Of a DNA stretch of 64,000 nucleotides, positions 1-10,936 are shown piece by piece. The first letter of the stretch is position 1, and every line of letters begins with the position of its first letter. The DNA comes from Parasitella parasitica. Lineage: Eukaryota; Mucoromycota; Mucoromycetes; Mucorales; Mucoraceae. The stretch is taken from positions 1-64,000 of the forward strand of contig MU619344.1 in NCBI GenBank assembly GCA_025201805.1, read 5' to 3'. A program made the translations under genes and the position numbers. A model generated the notes under the pieces. That model made no database searches and had not been told where the DNA came from. It worked only from the letters and a program-made list of their open reading frames with translations.

Positions 1-55
1 ATTTACATATCAAAATTACACATAATCGAAGGTAGGCTTCCATAAAGAGCAAATA

Positions 56-140
56 AAAGCCTGTCCTATGCGCCATAAGTACAGGCATGATCATCGCTAT
101 ATGAGCATAACTTGATTTCCACTGGGCAATGTCTCTATCA
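56..140. repeat. 85-bp dispersed hairpin repeat, copy A
   Basis: These 85 bp recur at 45266-45350 in the same orientation with only two mismatches (C/T at 66 and A/G at 128). The first third folds on itself: GCCTGT pairs with ACAGGC, and inside it CTTATG pairs with CATAAG around a CGC loop. In this copy one inner pair is broken by the C at 66. No tRNA, snRNA or transposase signature was seen in it. It may be the end of a larger mobile element. Confidence 0.75.
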
Positions 141-374
141 AACGTTTCTCGGTTTTCTGTATCGGAGTTTAAAAATCACGTGTTTGTGGTATGTTGGTAG
201 GGAATTGCGTGATACGTTTTGAAATGATTCTCTGGGGTGTGTTTTAATGTTGTGGATTACTATTGATTATTAAAAAAGGTTTCAAATCGGTTCAAGTATG
301 TCTGAGGAGTGTTATATTGGATAATCAAAGATACTGAGATTCAGTATAATTCTATTAAAGTGAGTAGATAGACT

Positions 375-940
375 CCATCTGTTGGACCTTCATCAATCTT
401 AAACCGTAAATATGAAGATTATTAATATCAGTCCATAAGCGTATATCATTTCTAATGTATTCTTATTTTATCTATGTTTATAGCACATGTTAGCGTGTAT
501 CACTTGATATTTAATACCTTAGCATATATCTGTATATGTACCATGTCATTGGCACATCTATGACATTGCACATATTGTACAAGTCTGTAGTGTATAATGT
601 ATTTGTAGCTAGTATCATGTATATTTGTATATGTCTTGTAGTGCGTATCTGGAAGCTGGAGGATATGCAACTAAAGCATAGATCCTAAATGGCACAAGCT
701 CGTAACACGTACTAAACGTATAAATGTCATGGCTCATGTCAGAATTACATAAAAGTCTATAGTGTCATCCGTCCTAATGTTGCCATCTCTAGCCTATACC
801 TTATAGTATAAATATGTATATTACATCTTATTTAATGCGCACAAATGTATTATATATCAATTTATTATAATTGGACGAGTCTAGAAGTGGAATGCAGATC
901 ATAATAATAGTGAATGCATTTTACATAGCCAAATGTCTGT
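375..940 (+). repeat. Single-arm copy of the foldback repeat
   Basis: This segment aligns along its whole length, with many substitutions and small indels, to the right arm of the foldback element at about 40920-41450. Shared words in the same order include GATTATTAATATC, TACAAGTCTGTAGT, GCGTATCTGGAA, GCCATCTCTAGCCTATACC and the end TCTAGAAGTG. No inverted partner arm is visible in 1-374, so it is a solitary arm. It has no coding capacity. By eye it looks old and diverged. Confidence 0.7.
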
Positions 941-1411
941 TATTAATTATGGAAATGATAAAAAATGTTTTTGAGCATGCATTTTGATGGAAACGTCGCT
1001 TAAAGAAAATCAAGTAATATTCAAATATTCTTAATCATGTCTGTTTTAAGCTTGACTAAAACAGGGTTTACATTCAGGTTTGTATGAAAACCTGTATGCG
1101 TTTATATACGGTATAAAAACCTTTTTTTTTTTTCTGATATAGATATTTACGTTGGTTTTTTTTCCATTTTCCAGGTTCGATCTTATCTCTACTGTCTATT
1201 TAGAAGATTAACTAGATAGTTACTTTGACCTGTTCACATCTCTTGGAATCCATTAACTGAAACAAAAAATAATTAAGGCCGTACAATAGCAAAACATAAT
1301 CAAGGTCTTTTCTAATTGCTCAATCTTATTTCGATCCTCTACATTCTACTTTTATTTCTGTATTCATCCACCTTCAGCCCCATTTTATATAGACACAATT
1401 TTGATTAGTTT

Positions 1412-3228
1412 GTGAGCAATTTTCAAAGTTTATCGAATTGTTCAATATATCTCAACGCATTGACCGTGAAAAGTTTCATTGCTTCGGCCACTGCAATCCT
1501 GTATGCAACTTATAAATTCGTTTCCAGCAAGAGCAAAAGAAAGATCCGAAAACAGGGGCTTAAAGAAATCCCCATTCCTGGGCCATGTTATCCTTACGTA
1601 GGGCACATGTTTTCCATGGTGATTTACCTGGAAAAGCTGTTTCTGAATGGCATAGAGAATTGGGTCCTATCATCAATATCAAGATGGGATGTCAAGACTG
1701 ATTTATCGTGGATGACCCAAATTTAGCTCACAAAATCTTCGTGACTAATGGTGCAAATACTTCATTCAGACCCTATCGTATGAATATTATAGTTTCAAGG
1801 GAAAGTAAGGATACATTTATCAAAGTGTGTTGTGAGTTTTCCATGTTTAATTAAATAAGTAATGTTATAAATTTAGAGGTTTCGTGTTTTCTCAGCCAAA
1901 CACATCTTGGAAAATGTTCAGATTACCGCACCCAAATTGATCGAAAAAAATTATATGGACTCTATTCGAAATGAATCCTCTCAGCTTGCAAAGCGACTAA
2001 TGCACGCTACAGATATCAATGGCAGTGCTGATCCACTAAAGCATCTCGAATTATTAACATTGAATGTCATGTTCAATGCTGAGTTTGGAAGAAGCTTTAG
2101 TAATACTGACGATCCTGAATTTCGCTCCTTGGAAAAAGTGGAATAGTATTTAATACAAAGCTTTTTTATTCATCAATTTTAGGATTTTTTTACAGATAGA
2201 AACCACGATGAAGCTTGCTAATTTAAGCAATGACTTACCCAGTTTCTTGCCCGCCCTTGCTGTTGTTGATTATTTCGTAGGTACATAAGCTAAGATGAAG
2301 AGCTTCATAAATGAAAATTAATCAAAGAAGCTTTACAAAAAGAAGGGCCCAATGTCATCAAATCAGTTGGAGAGAATGGCTATGTAATGGACGAAGAAGA
2401 TATGATTGTCTTTATGTGTATGTATACATTTCCATTCATTTTTTTGTTTATACAAAAAATTAATATGTACTATTAATTTTATTATCTTCGCATAGCCGAC
2501 CTAATCGCTGCTGGCACTGACACTATTTCTGTCAGCATGTCATGGCAATATGCCATCCTGTGTAGATAACCTGATCTCCAAAAGAGAGTCTCTGCAGAAA
2601 TTGATGAATTCGTCAAAGTTCATGGTCGTATACCCAATTTCAATGAAAGAGACCAGATTCCTCTCTGTATTTCTGTAATGAAAGAATGCATGAGATATAG
2701 GCCAACAAGTTCTTTCAGTGTCTCTCATTCAACTGCTAAAGACAGTAAGTACTACAACTTAATATTAAAATCAAATATCATAGAGCATTAAGTGATATTA
2801 CAGTTATTGTCGATGGATATTTGATTCCCAAAAATTGTATCATTGTTACTAATATGGGAAGCATGTGCAATAACGCTGAGCGTTATGAGAATCCACTTGA
2901 ATTCAATCCTGAAAGATTTATGGATAATCTTACGACAATGCAAGCTTCAGCAAATGGTGAAATTGATCACCGAGATCACTATAATTTTGGTTGGGGTCGA
3001 CGTATCTGTCCTGGTATTTATTTGGTAAATTGATCTTGGTATTCTGCATTGCAGGCCGAGGTTGAAATCTTCTTTGCTTTTCTTCAGGTATTTGCTAGAT
3101 GTTTTATTGAGCCATTAGTACCCGGTGAATATCCTGACATTGAAGGAGGAGTAAACGCTGGTCTTACTGTATTGCCCTTTGCATACAGTGTCAGGTTTAC
3201 TAGGCTTGCTGATGCACTCATTCTGTAA
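1412..3228 (+). pseudogene. Cytochrome P450 pseudogene
   Basis: Reading across frames and introns recovers a P450 with a hydrophobic N-terminal anchor, the proline hinge IPGPCYPYVGHMFSM, the I-helix AAGTDT (near 2510), the K-helix ExxR (ECMR, near 2690), and the haem loop FGWGRRICPG (2985-3014) with its cysteine. Introns still carry GT/AG borders, and the last exon ends at TAA 3226-3228. It is broken at least five times: the first codon is GTG (1412) just after a stop, one base is lost near 1617, TGA replaces a Trp codon at 1699-1701, one A is lost near 1912, and TAA lies in the exon at 2567-2569. Family P450s are about 500 residues, ER-anchored haem monooxygenases. The CYP family cannot be assigned by eye. 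Assembly error could explain one defect but hardly all. Confidence 0.88.
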
Positions 3229-3396
3229 ATATTGTCTTTTACAATACAGCAAAACGCTTTGCTATTGTTCCTGTTGCAACAGGTCTGGACAAATTAATAA
3301 CCTCTGGCCAACATTTTTAGGGGTCAATTGCTAATAAAATACACTTTATACTCTAATCTATAATAATATATATAATCGTTTATTTAATACAGAAAA

Positions 3397-4132
3397 CTAT
3401 TTACTACGAGCATAATATTCGTAAGCAAGAGAGTGAAATTCGGGGGGGAAAGGCGAAGGGATCTCTGTACGGCCAGGTCTTGAGATGGGTGATCTCAAGA
3501 ACACAGTCTGACAAGTATTGTAGTTGACTTCGAGATATTCTGGAATAAACAAGAAAGGTTGCGAAAATGGTTTGGGAGTGAAATCAAGCTCTTGGCCCTT
3601 TTCACCCTTCAAGAACTGAATAGCTTGAGGATCCACTGTTACAACATCTCCGTCCTTCAATTTATGAGAGGGATAAGCCAACTAATTGATACAAATGTCA
3701 ATCCATTGGGTCTCCGTGTCTCTCATTTTACTAGTAGCTTACCTTTTTACCATTCACCAATACCTTACCATGAACACATAATTGACGAGCAGCGTAAATG
3801 GAAGGACAGAAATTTGAACGAAAAATGACAAAATCCAAGCGACGTTCTAATTCAGCGAAAGATAGCACAGCAACAGGAGGATGAGCTTGGCCTGCGTCAG
3901 TTGAAGAATGCACAGTGGGTAATTTGGGGTCGAAGAATTTGTTTTTAAATTGACGTTCTGTCACTTCATCACCGTGATAAGCTCGAGTTTCTCTTTTAGC
4001 TATCCATTTCTGCTGGAAAAGTGTCTTGTTGTTGAAATTAGCAAGTTCTTTGTGTGCTATGTTGTACAAATTGTATTTATTCCAGGACATACGTCCTAAT
4101 TTTCTTGATAAACTGTAAATAGGCTTTCTCAT
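3397..4132 (-). CDS. Mitochondrial small-subunit ribosomal protein uS4m (Nam9-like)
   Basis: Two exons, 4132-3743 and 3681-3397, with a 61-bp intron, give 224 residues. An S4 RNA-binding domain spans the junction: it runs from [13 protein letters not shown] through [16 protein letters not shown] and on to [11 protein letters not shown]. The start [20 protein letters not shown] resembles the N-terminus of yeast Nam9. An in-frame ATG at 4183 would add 17 mostly hydrophobic residues and is less likely. The protein is expected to sit in the mitochondrial 37S subunit, with S4 nucleating assembly on 16S-like rRNA. It is nuclear-encoded, convergent with the dead P450 (168 bp apart). The identification is from motif memory and is strong; organelle targeting is inferred from similarity to Nam9. 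Confidence 0.85.
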
Positions 4133-5587
4133 TTTCTTGCTAAAGGAAGAGAAGAAAAGCAAGGGGATGTGGAGGGGTAACAAATAAAGATCACATCTAT
4201 TGAACTGCCGATATTCAACTTGTCTTGCTACTCAAGTTTCTGACAGGCTTCCCAGTCACCAAAATCATAGAGTATCCTGCAATGATTCTACAGTACTCAT
4301 AGGTAGTCTGCATGATATTACCGTGTGGTCTATGTCATTGAGCTAGAGAAGCGTGATAACTTGGCCGAAAGGTCAATCATCAAGGGAAATGCGTCAGGTA
4401 TTGCTCGCGGTCCGAGAGACCAGTGAAAAAATCAAATATAGTGCTTAGCCTCTATGTATTGATGAAACAAGACGATGAAATTTGAAACTTTGACGACCAA
4501 TGCATCACATCATGTTCTCTAATCATTATCTCAGAGATTTGTTGGTTTTGGGCCATGCTATCAAATTTGAAAATTTTTACTTTTTTTCGCCATTCAATCT
4601 CTTTGCAATATAAATACTAATTACTTTGCACAAGAAAAGTACCAGCACTGATGCATTACATACCAGCCACATATGCCCACCAATTGACTTGTTTAACGTT
4701 GGCATAACTGACTATAAAGGCGAATTGATCGCTTGATCTACGTTCTTGTAAATGGATTTTATTCAGAACACAGACAGAATCTGCTTGATTAAAAAAAAAA
4801 TTGAATCTGAAGAGTGAGGACGATTACATAGAGAGACGAAGGTTATAGATTCCTCTTCACGATCATGTAACTTTCAAATTTTCTGTCAACGACTTTTTAA
4901 CAGAAGATTTTAGTATAAAATTGTCAATCAAATAATTATATGCAATCATGTACTTGTGCAGACTTTTGAAGGAATCAAACAACCTGGAAACGCATTTCTA
5001 GAAACGTTGACGTATAGGCCTTAAGATATAAAAAGGCAATAACCTTTAGTCAAAACACACAAGATTAATGAACTGATGTCTGCTAATTGTACCAATCCTC
5101 ATACACATCGTACAAATTATCCCACAAAACACTATTGCTGTCAATCCTTTTTGCCAAACTGTTGATACTAGGATAGGCAACCTCACATATATTCTAAATG
5201 CCTTTAGCAGTAACATACAATAATATGAAAACCAAATCCAGTAGTTGGAAGTAATGCTCTTTCAATATTTGCTACAGCTCCAAAAATTAACATGACTTAA
5301 CGATGATGCTTTTACAAAAATCAAAGATCTCGAGGGAAAGGTGAGCGTATTTAATTGAATATATTATTTAGATTACCAAAATATGCTTTATAAGGTAATT
5401 TGGCTTGGCCAAAAGCGCAAATTGGGTTTGTGCCAGTTTGCTGTACAATGCGAAATACAAGTAATGAACAAAGAATGAAGTGGAATACATTCAACAAAAA
5501 ACAATATGCATAAAAGGAAGATGAAAAAGAGAAAAGGAACTATTCTCAGAGGGAATTAAATACTGTGTACAATGTATATCGATAGCA
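4133..5587. other. Intergenic region between uS4m and MATE genes
   Basis: AT-rich, without a supported gene. It contains the uS4m promoter side and the 3' flank of the MATE gene. Around 4345-4425 there is a GC-richer patch with two small hairpins (a stem TTGGCC/GGTCAA closed by GAAA, and GGTC/GACC) that also has short open frames on the minus strand; I could not identify it. Confidence 0.5.
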
Positions 5588-7117
5588 CTAAGCTTCAAAA
5601 TGTTGTCTCTGATGAGTGGTATCCGCAAACTTGTCGTCCACCATTTTACAGCGTAGCTGAGCTCTTTTTGCTTCTTTATACCAATTAACCGAGTACAAAA
5701 AAGCGACTTCTCCTGCCGCAACCAAGAATAAGGCCAATGATAAGCCAGTCCATAGACCCATCAGAGCCCAGTTGAGCTTAAACGTCAGATAAAAACCAAA
5801 TGGCAACGCAACTACATAATATGCGACAAGATTGATCCAAGCTGCTACGCTCTGTCTACCGAGACCGCGAATGATACCGCCGCCAACTGAAGCGATCCCA
5901 TCCGTTACTTGGAAAATAGCACACAGAGGCAACACGCGCGCTACCATGTCAATGACATCACGATCAGAACTAAACAAATATCCTAAGCGAGTACGAGAAA
6001 TGAGAAAGAATGTCGAATTGATTAATCCAAAGGCGATAGCAAAAAAGAGAGCTGTATGAGATGCAATGCGTGCTTTGTAAGAGAAACTAGCGCCTAGCGC
6101 ATTGCCGATTCGATTTGTAGCTGCAACTGCAATGCCCATAGGTATGCAATATGTTGCCGAGCTTAATGTCAACAAAATGCTTTGTGCTGCCAGATCGGTA
6201 GTGCCTAGATAGCTCGCTGCCAAAGAAGATACTTCAAACGCTGTCCATTCAGCGCAAATAATAACGATGCCACTACTCGCTAACTTGATGAAAGGCCACC
6301 AATCTGTCAGACACTCGCGAGACCAGCCTCCCCAGCCTTCGCTTCCCTGTACAAATTTGATGTACGCCAGCAGCAGTAAGAACATGAGCCAGTAACTAAA
6401 GCTTGTTGCTAACGGAGCACCAATGAAACCCAGGCCAAATGTGTATACAAACACGTAATTCAAGACGAAATTGAGAGGGGCAGTAACGATCATGGAGTAA
6501 GTAGAGGCATGCATGATCCCCTGTGCTTGGAGGTATCTTTTTGTAGCTTCGAAAGCCATATATGCAGGAGCACCAGGCAGCAAATACCTCAAAAAAAGAC
6601 CAGCGAATTCAGCCAGCTGTTGGTCCTGATTAAATTTCAACATGATTGGAGTGGCGTTTAACCACACACAGGCTATAGGAACATATAACAACGCCAATAC
6701 CAAATAAGCTCTTTGCAGATGAACACCAATAATTTTTTTATCTTTTGCGCCAGTCCATGATTGACTGCATAGAGTGTCTAATGCAGTTGTTGTGCCATAT
6801 GCGATACTCCAGGCTGACACATTGACAAACATTGACGCTAAAGCTGAAGCGCCTAATTCGACAGATCCGAGATGTCCTAATGTAAATATACTTGCCAATT
6901 GAAACGAAGTTTGCAGCAGGTAAGTCCCGATAATGGGCAAACTGTTGAAAAGTAACCATTTGAATTCTTTTCGTACAGTTGTATAATCCTCCAAATTACT
7001 ATGTTGTTTTCCGATTAAAGGTGTTGATTCTGTCAATGTCAGTGACAATGTAGAAGAGGAGATAGAGCAAACATCATCTGGCTGTTGATGCTGCTGTTGG
7101 TATATTCGTTTTGACAT
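5588..7117 (-). CDS. MATE family multidrug/toxin extrusion transporter
   Basis: A single-exon gene of 509 residues. After a hydrophilic Gln/Ser-rich N-terminus come about twelve hydrophobic segments. The family pattern is clear: an N-lobe with FQLASIFTLGHLGSVELGAS, a conserved loop PLNFVLNYVFVYTFGLG, and a C-lobe with IPMGIAVAATNRIGNALG. MATE proteins export organic cations and drugs from the cytoplasm in exchange for H+ or Na+, at the plasma or vacuolar membrane; the yeast relative is Erc1. The reading frame extends upstream to an ATG at 7270, but that leader is low-complexity and includes a poly-Lys/Phe stretch from A/T tracts at 7127-7150, so the ATG at 7117 (MSKRIYQQQ) was chosen. Substrate cannot be told from sequence. 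Confidence 0.88.
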   Translation of the reverse strand: MSKRIYQQQHQQPDDVCSISSSTLSLTLTESTPLIGKQHSNLEDYTTVRKEFKWLLFNSLPIIGTYLLQTSFQLASIFTLGHLGSVELGASALASMFVNVSAWSIAYGTTTALDTLCSQSWTGAKDKKIIGVHLQRAYLVLALLYVPIACVWLNATPIMLKFNQDQQLAEFAGLFLRYLLPGAPAYMAFEATKRYLQAQGIMHASTYSMIVTAPLNFVLNYVFVYTFGLGFIGAPLATSFSYWLMFLLLLAYIKFVQGSEGWGGWSRECLTDWWPFIKLASSGIVIICAEWTAFEVSSLAASYLGTTDLAAQSILLTLSSATYCIPMGIAVAATNRIGNALGASFSYKARIASHTALFFAIAFGLINSTFFLISRTRLGYLFSSDRDVIDMVARVLPLCAIFQVTDGIASVGGGIIRGLGRQSVAAWINLVAYYVVALPFGFYLTFKLNWALMGLWTGLSLALFLVAAGEVAFLYSVNWYKEAKRAQLRCKMVDDKFADTTHQRQHFEA

Positions 7118-7809
7118 TCTCGTTTTTTTTTTTTTAAAAAAAAATTTTTTTGTTGTTGAAAAAAGGAGAGAAACAAGCGAAGCGACATGATGGATTGGTG
7201 GCAGTTTTATAACCGAAAACATCGAAATAGAAAGAAAAAAAAGTGAAACAAAACGTACTGATTTATACACATGTGCACAACCCGATATAGAGCATACACG
7301 TTAGTGTTACATTGAATATAAAACTTTTTTTGAGATAATGTAATAATACTTTGGCTTCTTCGTCGTTGCTATGTGTACATTCTGATGACAAAGTTCTGTA
7401 GATTTCGTTGCCATGGCAGCAATACGTTCATGACAAGAAGAATTGATTTCGGACTTTTTTAGTAGAGTGCATTTAGTCTGTAGCCACATACATCATACCT
7501 CCTAATGGAGATTTAGCTCCTTTCCCAGAACAGATTGACAAGGAGAGATTGCAGAAGTAGAAGAGGCCAAAAGTCCTCATAACAAGAGGAAGGCTGATGA
7601 TGATATACTCTAAAGCAAATTGCTGTTATTTGTATCTTGGCTATTTATTTCAAGTATTTGTTTATGTTTCTCTCTCGAGATACAGAAAAAGGAAGAGTGA
7701 CGCATTGTAAGATACGTCGCATTACAGTTGCAATGTTCTTCTTTTTTTCGGTTTTTTTTTTGTTTTGTTTTTTGGTCTTTTTTTTTTCTTATAAGCATAC
7801 ACACATACA
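7118..7809. other. Divergent promoter region, MATE / PMP3-like
   Basis: This stretch separates two divergently transcribed genes. It contains long A and T runs (7127-7150 and about 7741-7790), typical of nucleosome-poor promoters, and no convincing gene. A short frame at 7307-7489 on the minus strand has no recognisable features. Confidence 0.5.
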
Positions 7810-8264
7810 ATGCTTGTTGATTGCTGTGTTATTATTATTACCTTGATATTTCCACCTCTTGGTGTTTTTCTAATGTTTGGGTGTGGTGCTGATTTCTGTA
7901 TTAATCTGTAGCGTATCATTCACGACTTTTTTTTTTACATCTTGAAAACTGATTTTATCGAAATTGTAGATGCCTAACGATGCTCGGGTTTCTACCAGGA
8001 TTTGTCCATGCCTTTTATTTAATGATAACTCGCTCTAATAAACCTATTAGATATGGAGTATATCAACCTGCACCTACAGGTAGGCCATCTCATCCTCAAG
8101 GCGGATATCCATCATACGGGTATACTCAAGGATCTCCCTCACAAGGGCCATCTCAGCCATATCCTCATCCTCCACAGAGTTATCCCCCACCACCACAAGG
8201 ATATAAACCAGCTCCAAACAATGCTAATCCGTCTTTACAGCAGCCCCCACCCCCATATAAATAA
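7810..8264 (+). CDS. PMP3/UPF0057 family small membrane protein with proline-rich tail
   Basis: Two exons, 7810-7907 and 7970-8264, with a 62-bp intron (GTAGCG...TTGTAG), encode 130 residues. The first ~50 match the PMP3/UPF0057 fold: a hydrophobic helix, then IFPPLGVFLMFGCGADFCIN, then a second helix LTMLGFLPGFVHAFYLM. Pmp3 is a plasma-membrane proteolipid that affects membrane potential and salt tolerance. Unlike the ~55-residue core family this one has an ~75-residue tail rich in Pro, Tyr, Gly and Gln, ending QQPPPPYK, which holds a PPxY motif of the kind bound by WW domains of Rsp5/NEDD4 ligases (inference). The ATG at 7810 was chosen because it begins directly before the first helix. The stop lies only 41 bp from the convergent neighbour's stop. 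Confidence 0.88.
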
Positions 8265-8305
8265 AAGTAAAGTTTGTATATTGGTGTTACATTGAGCACA
8301 GACCT

Positions 8306-10936
8306 TTATTTTGCAGCAGATCTCTGCCTTGTTTGGTCATTGTTGTCTTCAAACAATGATGTGCTCGTTCCAGATGTAACAGACAGCAAGCTTGCTTTCT
8401 TAACAAACTTGTTACGCTCCGTCAAGTAGTTTGAATAATCTCCCCAAAGTTTTCGTGGAAACATGAATACTTTTTTACCCCATTTCATGATGTAAATGAC
8501 GATCCATACACCCAAGGCGAATACTAGAAATATAAAATCATTTTAGTATCTCCAGAAAGGGTGTAGAACTTAAAAAAGCTTTTACCTGTCAGTAAATAAG
8601 ATAGTAAGGCATAACCTGTATCCATCCACGGATTCTTGGCTCGTTTTGATAATATAGATTCAACGTCAACTTCCAATCTCTTAAGCTACATGCGCAAGTA
8701 TATTCACGATGACATTAATAACGAAAAATCGACATAAATCTGTACTTACAGCAGAGTAATGTGATTCAGGAATATCCTTGATATATGTCTCCATTCGAGC
8801 TCTAAAATCTTTCATGTCTATTTGCACATCTGCTACTAAATCTTCTGTGTTAAGGAGAGATGACTTGAATTCAACCAATTCAGATTTTAGTGATTTAATC
8901 AGACAACTTATTTCCTCTTGGCGGTATGTAAAAGGATCTCTTGATTTTACAGCTGCATGGTCGATGTACATGGATTGTGCATTTCGATTATAAGGGCTTC
9001 TTTGTGAAAGCATTTCCCGAGCCGGTCGAAGAATAACGCCGGATAAAGATGAAGTTGATGAGGAGGATGAATTAGTAGATGCGAATGATGAGCCTGATGA
9101 TGATGACGATGCAAAGGGTATAGAGTCAGGTCTTTGGGTAGAGGGCGTAAGCGAAGGCTGGGAGTGGGTACGTGAAAATTTGGATATTTCGTTTTCGTGA
9201 TGCTGGTATAGATTTAGAGATTCCATGGTATCAATGTGGTCTTGCAAGAAACTCTATAAAAGAGAGAGTACATTTTGGCACTTGTAATATGTTTCTCTTT
9301 CTATCAAGCTTACCTTGGACTCCTTTTTAAAATCATCTAGAACAACAAGCTTACTTTCAATATCTTGTAACATAGTGTCAAATTCTTCCAATTCATTAAT
9401 CCTGTCAGCATCGTTATTTGGATCCCCAAACACAGATACATGCAAGTCAAGTAAAGGCCCCTGATCTGATGGTTCTTCCGACGACAATTGTATCAACTTT
9501 ATAAATTCAATATTATCCGAACGTGTCGTAGTCAAGACAGCTATATCTCTCACTGGATTGCTTCTGTAGTCGATCTTTTCTCCTTCGCCAACAATCAAGT
9601 CTCGATAGTAGATAATATTTTTGCGGTTGTTTTCATCCTCTGCATCATCATCATCCTCTTCATCTTCATCTTCGTCCTCGTCTTGTTCATAGTAGTCGTC
9701 TTCGTCGTTTTCTTGCATTAGACTACTGCCCACGTCGCTGATATTTGCTGAACTACTATCTTGTCTATATTTGACAACCATTCTCTTTCGCTCTACCTTG
9801 CCTTTATGTCGATACGCATCGATTAAACCCTTCACTTCGGTTGGTAGTGTAAAATAATCAAAGTTCATGACAATCACTTGTTCCTTTTCTTTGTCCACTT
9901 GCAGTTCAGATTGACGCTCTAACTGTGTTGGATCATCAGGAGCAGCATATGCGTGACCTACTTGCTCGTCTTGATCTTCGTCAGAAGAGACATTCAAGAG
10001 GAAATCAGATCGAGTTTCATGTGAATCGTCGTTTACTTGTTCGAAATAAACATTGTCTGGTTTTTCTTGTCCATGTCCCTGTTTACCAGCATGTTCATCA
10101 TATGAACGCCCTTGGTTTTCTATTTGTGGAGTATGGGCTTCCTTTTGCTGATGCGATGCTTTCTTGTGACCAAGTTTGAGATCTGAAAGGGAGGTAATGT
10201 TGATCGAATGTATGCGAGAGAGTGATTTGTCCTCTTTGGGATTTTTCTGGTAAAACTCATCCGCAATGGTCTCTGCAGGCGATTTGCCAGTGTCTTTTTT
10301 CTTTCCATGCAGCCAAGAACGTCTATGTTCTTGGACAGGGTCTAGTGATGAAGAAAGACTACTTTTAGACGATGAGCTTGTGATGAGATCGGATGATGTT
10401 GTGATGATTGGGATTTCCAATGGTGCGGTACCCGTGGTAGGGAGAGAGCTCGACATTTCTAAAGGCCTTTGTGTAGTGGATGAAGGCTCCGAAGTTTGCC
10501 GATGATGATTTCTAGGCTTATGTTTGCTTTTAGATGTGGTTGCTTGAGGAGTTCCTTTAGGTAATTTCGTTGTCATTTCCGTTAGTGTGTAAATGTCTTG
10601 GACAGACACAGAACCCAAAATATCTATCAAGAGCTTTATCAGTGCATCCTCGATGAAAAAATAAAAACACCATAGCTTACCTTTTTGCGACAGCTCTTTG
10701 GATTGTTTTCGTCGATGAGATTTTTTATCTACTGGGTGAGAAGAGTTTACTTGAACACCGGTTGATTCGAGCCAGCCTCTGGAATTAGCATCGTTTAATT
10801 TGAAGGTGTCGTTGTTAGTATTGTTTTGAGCAACAGATGTCGAAGCAGATAGCGATGAATGACTCCGTGAGTGATGGTTCTTTTTCAGTAGCTTGTTTGG
10901 CTGTTGATTGGTATCTTTGGAAGAGTCTCTAAACAT
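8306..10936 (-). CDS. Uncharacterised acidic protein with C-terminal membrane segment
   Basis: Five exons (10936-10681, 10623-9314, 9253-8750, 8685-8586, 8523-8306) joined by introns of 57-64 bp give 795 residues in frame. I do not recognise the family. Visible parts are a Ser/His/Lys-rich disordered N-terminus; an Asp/Glu run near YYEQDEDEDEDEEDDDD; a more ordered stretch with IIYYRDLIVGEGEKIDYRS and VRDIAVLTTTRSDNIEFIKL; a heptad-like helical region around FTYRQEEISCLIKSLKSELV; and near the C-terminus a hydrophobic span YALLSYLLTVFALGVWIVIY followed by basic residues and a short tail. This suggests a membrane-anchored, mostly cytoplasmic protein. An in-frame ATG at 11020 would add a hydrophobic leader translated from a T-rich repeat and looks like 5' UTR. 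The last two introns were needed to complete the membrane span, which supports the model. Confidence 0.72.

Larger units (their letters stand above)
1..1411. other. AT-rich intergenic DNA with dispersed repeats
   Basis: No gene is recognisable here. The stretch holds the 85-bp hairpin repeat (56-140) and a single-arm copy of the foldback repeat (about 375-940), both listed separately. The last 200 bp before the P450 relic are T-rich, with no clear TATA box. The region starts at the window edge, so the hairpin repeat may belong to a larger element lying outside. Confidence 0.6.

Noticed and set aside
1150-1200. GGTTCGATC resembling a tRNA T-loop
   Set aside because: No acceptor, D-arm or anticodon stem can be built around it.
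7121-7270. Extended N-terminus of the MATE transporter from ATG 7270
   Set aside because: The added segment is translated from A/T homopolymers and precedes a good start at 7117, so it is probably 5' leader.
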